DNA of 39,983 bases from Psychrobacter pasteurii (GTDB lineage Bacteria; Pseudomonadota; Gammaproteobacteria; Pseudomonadales; Moraxellaceae). The stretch is taken from NCBI RefSeq assembly GCF_900162815.1, contig NZ_FUGD01000045.1, positions 1-39,983 of the forward strand, written 5' to 3'. Every line of letters begins with the position of its first letter. The stretch's first letter is position 1. A program made the position numbers and the translations under genes. This document shows, in pieces, positions 34,587 through 39,983 of this stretch. A model generated the notes under the pieces. The model did no database searches and was not told the origin of the DNA. It was given only the letters and a program-made list of their open reading frames with translations.

Positions 34587-36077
34587 ATGATTAAGCAATA
34601 CATGTCAGCTATGGGCGTTGAAGAGAGCCTGTATCAAAATGGTAACTTTGAAGTAAAGACCCCAATCGATGGGTCAGTTATCGGTAAAGTCACCCTTCAT
34701 CAAGTCTCTGATGTAGAGACTCAAGTTTCAAATGCCAAAAAAGCGTTCAAAGAATGGCGCACTGTGCCTGCTCCAAAACGAGGCGAATTAATTCGTCTAT
34801 TGGGTGAAGTGCTGCGTGAGCATAAAGAAGATTTGGGCGCATTGGTCTCTTATGAAGCCGGTAAAATCAAAGAAGAGGGCCTAGGTGAAGTTCAAGAGAT
34901 GATTGATATCTGTGACTTCGCAGTGGGTCTGTCACGTCAGCTATATGGTCTAACCATCGCCTCAGAGCGTCCAGGTCACCACATGCGTGAGACTTGGCAT
35001 CCGCTAGGAGTTATTGGTGTGATTTCGGCATTTAACTTCCCAGTTGCGGTTTGGTCATGGAATACAGCGCTGGCTATCGTCTGTGGTAACCCAGTCATCT
35101 GGAAACCTTCAGAGAAGACACCACTAACTGCGCTGGCTTGCCAAGCCTTATTTGAAAAAGCACTTGCCAAATTTGAGGGTGCACCAGAGCATCTATCACA
35201 AGTACTTCTGGGTGAAGCAGAGGTAGGTAATGCGTTGGTTGAGAACAAAGGCGTGGCCTTAGTTAGTGCAACGGGTAGTACCCGAATGGGTCAAATCGTG
35301 GGTCCAAAAGTGGCCAATCGTTTTGGTAAGTCGTTACTAGAGCTGGGCGGCAACAACGCTATGATCCTAACGCCAAGTGCTGACTTAGAGCTTGCTCTAC
35401 GTGGTATTTTATTCTCAGCAGTGGGTACTGCAGGTCAGCGCTGTACGACCCTGCGTCGCCTGATTGTGCATGAGTCAGTAAAAGATGAAATCCTACCACG
35501 CGTCAAAGCCGCTTATGAAAATGTCAGCATCGGTCATCCGCTTGAAGGCAACCTAGTAGGTCCTCTAATTGACCAAGACAGCTTCGATAACATGCAAAAA
35601 TCGCTTGATAATGCCAAAAAATCTGGCGGTAAAGTCACTGGCGGTGAGCGTGTGTTAGATAGCGAGTATCCAGAAGCGTATTACGTGAAGCCTGCCATTG
35701 TTGAAATGGATGAGCAAAACGATGTGGTCCGCAACGAGACATTCGCACCTATCTTATACGTGATGACTTACAAAGACTTTGATGAAGCGCTAGAGATGCA
35801 AAACGATGTACCACAAGGCCTATCTTCTTGTATCTTTACCAATGACATCCGTGAAGCAGAGCAGTTCTTAAGCGACAGCGGTAGTGACTGTGGTATTGCC
35901 AACGTCAACATTGGTACCAGTGGTGCGGAAATTGGTGGTGCCTTCGGTGGTGAAAAAGAAACCGGCGGTGGTCGTGAATCAGGTTCAGATGCTTGGAAAA
36001 ACTACATGCGTCGTCAGACCAATACCATCAACTACTCAACTGAGCTGCCGTTAGCTCAAGGTATTAACTTCAACTAG
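34587..36077 (+). CDS. amaB: L-2-aminoadipate-6-semialdehyde dehydrogenase (AmaB, antiquitin/ALDH7 family)
   Basis: 496 residues from ATG 34587, fixed by AAGGAG 6 nt upstream; the frame is open to 34548. Aldehyde dehydrogenase with Asn150 (SAFNFPV), Lys173 (WKPSEKTPL), general base Glu252 (LLELGGNNAM) and nucleophile Cys286 (TAGQRCTTLRR). TAGQRCTTLRR, WSWNTALAIVCGN and GGEKETGGGRESGSDAWKNYMRR are hallmark segments of the ALDH7/antiquitin group. It oxidises aminoadipate semialdehyde (from piperideine-6-carboxylate) to L-2-aminoadipate with NAD+. Own leader after a hairpin; followed by a structured 3' region and terminator. Confidence 0.93.
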   Translation: MIKQYMSAMGVEESLYQNGNFEVKTPIDGSVIGKVTLHQVSDVETQVSNAKKAFKEWRTVPAPKRGELIRLLGEVLREHKEDLGALVSYEAGKIKEEGLGEVQEMIDICDFAVGLSRQLYGLTIASERPGHHMRETWHPLGVIGVISAFNFPVAVWSWNTALAIVCGNPVIWKPSEKTPLTALACQALFEKALAKFEGAPEHLSQVLLGEAEVGNALVENKGVALVSATGSTRMGQIVGPKVANRFGKSLLELGGNNAMILTPSADLELALRGILFSAVGTAGQRCTTLRRLIVHESVKDEILPRVKAAYENVSIGHPLEGNLVGPLIDQDSFDNMQKSLDNAKKSGGKVTGGERVLDSEYPEAYYVKPAIVEMDEQNDVVRNETFAPILYVMTYKDFDEALEMQNDVPQGLSSCIFTNDIREAEQFLSDSGSDCGIANVNIGTSGAEIGGAFGGEKETGGGRESGSDAWKNYMRRQTNTINYSTELPLAQGINFN

Positions 36078-36130
36078 GTTAGTTTTTAAGTTAGCTTAGT
36101 TCTCAAGCTAAGTCAGCTCATTTCTGATGC

Positions 36131-36196
36131 TCTTCTAAGCGGCTTATTTTCCAAAACCTTTTATAAAACGGTTTGGAAGTGGGCCTGCTTAGAAGA
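36131..36196. repeat. Nested inverted repeat downstream of amaB
   Basis: Outer arms TCTTCTAAGC (36131-36140) and GCTTAGAAGA (36187-36196) are perfect complements. Inner arms CCAAAACC (36151-36158) and GGTTTGG (36170-36176) pair with one bulge, each separated from the outer arm by exactly 10 nt. It forms a 66-nt stem-loop or cruciform about 54 nt after the amaB stop and before the terminator at 36236. Possible transcript-stabilising structure or small palindromic repeat element. Confidence 0.6.
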
Positions 36197-36235
36197 CACC
36201 CCAAGTTCGTTCATTTGTTAGATAAATGTTTTGTG

Positions 36236-36262
36236 GGGCAATAAGGTTTATTGCCCTTTATT
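36236..36262 (+). terminator. Intrinsic terminator of amaB
   Basis: GGGCAATAA (36236-36244) pairs with TTATTGCCC (36248-36256), followed by TTTATT. The stretch 36263-36375 is very AT-rich and probably contains the promoter of the antiporter gene; no clear hexamer pair was chosen. Confidence 0.7.
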
Positions 36263-36375
36263 AAGTGACCGTCAATTATTAACTATTATTAAATATTAGT
36301 ATTAATAAATATTTATAGTTTGTTGGTGGTTTAAGCCATGGATGTGGCAAATATTACTATGGATAGGTAAATATT

Positions 36376-37836
36376 ATGATGACAGAAAAACCTACAAATC
36401 CATCAAAAGATGGATATCCAGCTTCGTCGAGCTTTATTTTAGATATCGCTCCACTGGTTCTCACCTCTATTATTTTAATGGTTCAGTTTTTTGTTTTTAA
36501 AGACTTTACACCACACATTCCTTTAGCCTGCGGTATCTTGATCACAGCATTATTTATGAAAATGCGTGGCCGTGGATGGGGCGGTATGGAAGAGAGGTTT
36601 TTAAAAGTAATTAAAATTGGTCTACCTGCCATGATTATCCTAATGGGCGTTGGTATGTTAATCGGTGCCTGGATTATCGCAGGGACAGTACCAACCATTC
36701 TTTATTACGGCTTTGGTATTTTTAGCCCGTCCTCATTCCTAGTTTCGGTGTGTGTCATTTGTGCCATTATTTCTGTGGCCACAGGTACTTCGTGGGGAAC
36801 GGTTGGTACGGTTGGTCTGGCTATGATGGGTATTGGTCTAGGACTGGGTATTCCTGCTCACTTTGTTGGTGGTGCAATCGTTTCAGGTGCTTTCTTTGGG
36901 GACAAAATGTCGCCTTTATCGGATACCACCAACTTAACGCCTGCTGCTGCCGGTGTTGATTTATGGGAGCACATCAGAGGCCTATTGCCAACTACTGTCC
37001 CCGCTATGATTACTGCACTTGGTATCTATGCTTGGATTGGTATGGGATACAGCGCCGATTCTGCTGATTTGTCTTCTATTCAGGCTATCCAAGACAGCTT
37101 AGCAAGTAACTACAACTTGAGCATCATTACCCTATTGCCTGCGGTTGTGGTTGTTGCTGCAGCGGTTATGAAAATGCCAGCTATTCCAACGGTTTTAAGT
37201 GGGGTAGTGGTTGCTGCAGTGATTGCTGTGATTATGCAAGGCGTTGGTATCCACGATGTTTTCAACGTTCTACAAAATGGTTTCAAAAGTGAAACTGGGT
37301 TTGAAGTTGTTGACCAGTTATTAAGTAAAGGCGGGGTCATGTCGATGACCTGGGTTATTACCTTAACCATCTTTGCTTTGGCTTTCATTGGATCACTAGA
37401 ACACTACGGTACGCTTAAAGCGATTATGGCCAAGCTAGATAAGGTTATTAAAACCCGTTTTGGTCTGGTTTTATCAAGCTACGGCAGTGTGTTAGGGGTC
37501 GGTACTATTATTGGTGACGTGTATACAACCTGTGTTCTGCCTGGTCGTTTGCTACAAGGCAAATATAAAGAAATGGGTTATAAGCGCACTACCTTAACGC
37601 GCTCTATTGAAGACTGCGGTACCTTACTATCGCCACTTATCCCATGGAATATGGGGGGTAGCTTTGTCGCAGCCACGCTGGGTATCGCGACGTTGACTTA
37701 CGCACCTTTTGCTTTCGCTTGTTGGTTGTCTCCTTTATTTGGTCTGCTGTGGTTGGCTCTTGATAAGTTCATTCCTCGTGAAGCGCCAAGCACAGAAGCT
37801 GAAATCAATGAAGAGTCATCTGTGGTTATGAGCTAG
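36376..37836 (+). CDS. NhaC-family antiporter, possible pathway substrate transporter
   Basis: 486 residues, 11-13 membrane segments. NhaC-family strings: TGTSWGTVGTVGLAMMGIG, FFGDKMSPLSDTTNLTPAAAGV and EDCGTLLSPLIPWNMGG (Asp/Ser/Thr-rich ion sites in broken helices). NhaC proteins exchange Na+/H+, and some relatives carry organic substrates in exchange, e.g. malate-lactate. Placed 29 nt before the pipecolate oxidase gene and inside the pathway cluster, so uptake of lysine, pipecolate or a related compound, or export of Na+ taken up with it, are both plausible. ATG at 36376 or 36379. Confidence 0.85.
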   Translation: MMTEKPTNPSKDGYPASSSFILDIAPLVLTSIILMVQFFVFKDFTPHIPLACGILITALFMKMRGRGWGGMEERFLKVIKIGLPAMIILMGVGMLIGAWIIAGTVPTILYYGFGIFSPSSFLVSVCVICAIISVATGTSWGTVGTVGLAMMGIGLGLGIPAHFVGGAIVSGAFFGDKMSPLSDTTNLTPAAAGVDLWEHIRGLLPTTVPAMITALGIYAWIGMGYSADSADLSSIQAIQDSLASNYNLSIITLLPAVVVVAAAVMKMPAIPTVLSGVVVAAVIAVIMQGVGIHDVFNVLQNGFKSETGFEVVDQLLSKGGVMSMTWVITLTIFALAFIGSLEHYGTLKAIMAKLDKVIKTRFGLVLSSYGSVLGVGTIIGDVYTTCVLPGRLLQGKYKEMGYKRTTLTRSIEDCGTLLSPLIPWNMGGSFVAATLGIATLTYAPFAFACWLSPLFGLLWLALDKFIPREAPSTEAEINEESSVVMS

Positions 37837-37865
37837 AAGGTAGCATGGGTTGAGGAGTTATCGAG

Positions 37866-39152
37866 ATGTTACAAGAACAATGTTTATGGAATATTATTGC
37901 ACCAGAAGGCGACAGCTTTGAGTCACTACAGGGAGATGAGAGCACCCAGGTTTGTATTATAGGCGGCGGTTATACCGGTCTATCAGCAGCCATTCATCTT
38001 GCTGAAAAAGGGGTTAATGTTGTTGTTTTAGAATCCAATAATATTGGTAGTGGGGGCTCAGGACGTAGTGTTGGTTTCGTAAACGCCGGCACTTGGTCAC
38101 GCCCAAGCGACTTGAATGACATCTTAGGTGAAGAGGTCGGTACCCGTTTGACGAAAGAGCTTGGACTGGCTCCAAGCTACGTATTTGAGATGATTGATAA
38201 ATACAATATTGATGCTCAAGATACGCGAACAGGTAATATTCATATGGCACACAATGCCACTGGTGAAGAAGATGTTGATATTCGTTATCAGCAGCTTACC
38301 GAGCTTGGTGCCAATGTTGAGTTATTGACAGGGGATAAGTGCCATGAATACTGTGGCACCACTAAGATTAATAAGGCCCTTCTTGACCATCGTGCAGGAA
38401 CGATCAACCCACTGGCTTATGTCAATGGACTAGCGAAAGCAGCCAAATCTCTAGGTGTCACCATATATGAGAACTCGATGGTAAACTCTGTTGAGAAATC
38501 AGAGGGTGGTTGGTACGTGAGAACTGATAATGGCAGTGTTCATGCTGAAAAAATCATTGTCGCAACCAACGCTTATACCCAAGGGGAATGGACCGAGATT
38601 GCCAAAACCTTCTATTTGGTCGAGTATTATCAGATTGCCTCTGAGCCTTTGTCAGGGCTTGCTGCTGATAAGATTCTACCTTACAGAACAGGGGCTTGGG
38701 ATACCCGTACCGCCTTATCTAGTATGCGCCGCGACAAAGACAATAGATTGCTACTAGGGACCGTTGGCGGTAAAAAGATGAAGCCAAGAGCTTTTTATCA
38801 ATCTTGGGCTAATGTGATCCAAAAGCACTATTACCCAGATTTGCCTAAGTTTGAATGGCAATATGAATGGGTAGGGCAGTTTGGATTTACTCAAGATCAT
38901 GTGTTTAGAGTGTTTGAGATTGATGACAGCATCTTAGCTGCCTGTGCTTACAATGGTAGGGGCATCACTACGGGAACGATGATGGGTAAGTGCTTTGCCG
39001 ATTATATCTTGAGTGGTGACCGCAATACGATACCGCTTCCTTTTAAAGATATTGAAGAGGAGAAAATACCCTATCAAGGCATGCGCTCTAGTCTGACTGA
39101 AATGGGGATCTCTTTGTATCATCTAGGACAGTGTATGCGAATCATCCGTTAG
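37866..39152 (+). CDS. amaA: FAD-dependent amino acid oxidase, probable L-pipecolate oxidase (AmaA)
   Basis: 428 residues, the length of P. putida AmaA. DAO/DadA-like flavoprotein: FAD-binding VCIIGGGYTGLSAAIHLAEKG (about 29-49) with VVVLE ending the second strand, a middle substrate domain, and a C-terminal FAD segment with CAYNGRGITTGTMMGK. It would oxidise L-pipecolate to piperideine-6-carboxylate, feeding AmaB. Other family members oxidise sarcosine, glycine or gamma-glutamyl-putrescine; the assignment rests on amaB and hglS being neighbours. GAGGAG lies 11 nt before ATG. Probably cotranscribed with the antiporter. Confidence 0.85.
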   Translation: MLQEQCLWNIIAPEGDSFESLQGDESTQVCIIGGGYTGLSAAIHLAEKGVNVVVLESNNIGSGGSGRSVGFVNAGTWSRPSDLNDILGEEVGTRLTKELGLAPSYVFEMIDKYNIDAQDTRTGNIHMAHNATGEEDVDIRYQQLTELGANVELLTGDKCHEYCGTTKINKALLDHRAGTINPLAYVNGLAKAAKSLGVTIYENSMVNSVEKSEGGWYVRTDNGSVHAEKIIVATNAYTQGEWTEIAKTFYLVEYYQIASEPLSGLAADKILPYRTGAWDTRTALSSMRRDKDNRLLLGTVGGKKMKPRAFYQSWANVIQKHYYPDLPKFEWQYEWVGQFGFTQDHVFRVFEIDDSILAACAYNGRGITTGTMMGKCFADYILSGDRNTIPLPFKDIEEEKIPYQGMRSSLTEMGISLYHLGQCMRIIR

Positions 39153-39194
39153 TCAGCTGACTTAATAGTAGGTTTTATCAGTAATTTTTTAAAT

Positions 39195-39252
39195 ATAGAA
39201 GCTATCTTAGATCCTTAGTTCAATAGGGTTTTTAGCTTCTATTTCTTTTTCT
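39195..39252 (+). terminator. Probable terminator after amaA
   Basis: ATAGAAGCTA (39195-39204) pairs with TAGCTTCTAT (39233-39242), followed by a T-rich tract (TTTCTTTTTCT). The 28-nt loop is long for an intrinsic terminator. Confidence 0.5.
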
Positions 39253-39296
39253 AAAATATAATAAATTTATAAAGCATAATGAGGGCAGTTTAAATT

Positions 39297-39983
39297 ATGA
39301 CTCAAGTGGCCATTGATACCGATATCCTCCAGACATTACTCACCAGCCTAACCAGTACTCACGGCTTTGATGACAGTCAAATCAAAACAGACAGCGAAAG
39401 CCTAGAGCACTGGGGGAAAGACTGGACCAAACACTTTGCTCCAGCACCTTGTGCGGTTGTATTTCCAAAATCAACCGAGCAAGTGCAATCAGTAATTAAG
39501 CTTGCCAATGAACACAACATTGTTGTGACGCCAAGCGGGGGTCGCACTGGTTTGTCAGCAGGTGCTGTGGCCAATAATGGTGAAATTGTGATTAGCCTAG
39601 ATAAGATGAATAAAATCGGTGAGTTTTATCCAGCCGACAGAATGGTTGAAATTGAAGCCGGTGTGATTACCGAGCAGTTACAGCAGTTTGCTGAAGACAA
39701 AGGTTTGTATTATCCCGTTGATTTTGCTTCAGCAGGCTCAAGTCAAATTGGCGGTAACATCGGCACCAATGCGGGTGGTATTAAAGTCATTCGTTATGGC
39801 ATGACCCGTAATTGGGTACTGGGTTTGACTGTTGTTACTGGTAAAGGCGATATCTTACAGCTGAACCGCGGTATGATTAAAAACGCTACCGGTTATGATT
39901 TACGTCATTTATTTATCGGTGCAGAAGGTACGTTAGGTATTGTCACTAAAGCTCAGATGAAGCTTGAGCGCGCGCCACAGGAC
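39297..39983 (+). CDS. FAD-linked oxidase, probable D-2-hydroxyglutarate dehydrogenase (partial)
   Basis: First 229 codons, cut by the window end. FAD_binding_4 (PCMH-type) domain: VVFPKSTEQVQSVIKLANEH, the FAD pyrophosphate loop TPSGGRTGLSAGAV, GSSQIGGNIGTNAGGIKVIRYG and IGAEGTLGIVTKA. This profile fits the D2HGDH/D-lactate dehydrogenase/GlcD group. As HglS makes D-2-hydroxyglutarate, oxidation of it to 2-oxoglutarate is the natural role here. The ATG at 39297 follows GAGGGCAG at a slightly long distance. Confidence 0.85.
   Translation, partial: MTQVAIDTDILQTLLTSLTSTHGFDDSQIKTDSESLEHWGKDWTKHFAPAPCAVVFPKSTEQVQSVIKLANEHNIVVTPSGGRTGLSAGAVANNGEIVISLDKMNKIGEFYPADRMVEIEAGVITEQLQQFAEDKGLYYPVDFASAGSSQIGGNIGTNAGGIKVIRYGMTRNWVLGLTVVTGKGDILQLNRGMIKNATGYDLRHLFIGAEGTLGIVTKAQMKLERAPQD

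Overview
The window (about 40 kb, low-to-moderate GC) looks like chromosomal DNA of a gammaproteobacterium of the Moraxellaceae, most likely Psychrobacter. This is inferred from protein character and gene order (NarK-type transporters and NarXL with narGHJI and a PpiC-type isomerase; Pseudomonas-style lysine catabolism), not from a database match. No rRNA, tRNA, CRISPR array, prophage or replication origin was seen.

Layout. (1) 1-555: right end of an IS200/IS605 element carrying the last 45 codons of a TnpB, abutting a truncated reading frame, then intergenic DNA with the katA terminator. (2) 556-7046: catalase (katA, minus), a small multidrug-resistance pump (plus) and a four-gene iron-siderophore ABC importer (minus; lipoprotein, two permeases, ATPase) read from a promoter that overlaps a good Fur box. 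(3) 7169-25624: nitrate respiration and nitrosative-stress block: narK-type transporter with a terminator-like hairpin in its leader, narXL (minus), second narK, narGHJI, flavohaemoglobin hmp behind an NsrR-like operator, PpiC-type isomerase, a hemerythrin-domain protein and a YeaR-like cupin. Two near-identical NarL 7-2-7 sites lie upstream of narK2/narX and of narG. An IS200/IS605 element (23416-25212; tnpA broken by two stop codons, tnpB intact, predicted omega RNA) is inserted between the hemerythrin gene and the yeaR-like gene. (4) 25775-28250: arsenate reductase-like protein, GST-like protein, a leucine-rich-repeat protein and a 64-codon gene whose ribosome binding site lies inside a long leader hairpin. 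(5) 28311-39983: diaminopimelate dehydrogenase-like gene (minus) divergent from a plus-strand run of a TauD-like dioxygenase, LysR regulator, class III aminotransferase, 2-oxoadipate dioxygenase/decarboxylase (HglS/DUF1338), aminoadipate-semialdehyde dehydrogenase (AmaB), NhaC-family antiporter, L-pipecolate oxidase-like flavoprotein (AmaA) and the start of a D-2-hydroxyglutarate dehydrogenase-like flavoprotein.

How they work together. In region 3 nitrate is sensed by NarX/NarL, imported by two NarK proteins and reduced at the membrane by NarGHI; Hmp, the hemerythrin protein and YeaR would deal with nitric oxide made as a by-product. In region 5 the enzymes line up as every step from L-pipecolate to 2-oxoglutarate: pipecolate -> piperideine-6-carboxylate/aminoadipate semialdehyde (AmaA) -> 2-aminoadipate (AmaB) -> 2-oxoadipate (aminotransferase) -> D-2-hydroxyglutarate (HglS) -> 2-oxoglutarate (last flavoprotein). 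The most interesting loose ends are the unassigned dioxygenase and the amino-acid dehydrogenase at the head of that cluster, the leader structures before narK1 and the 64-codon gene, and the split nitrosative-stress locus.
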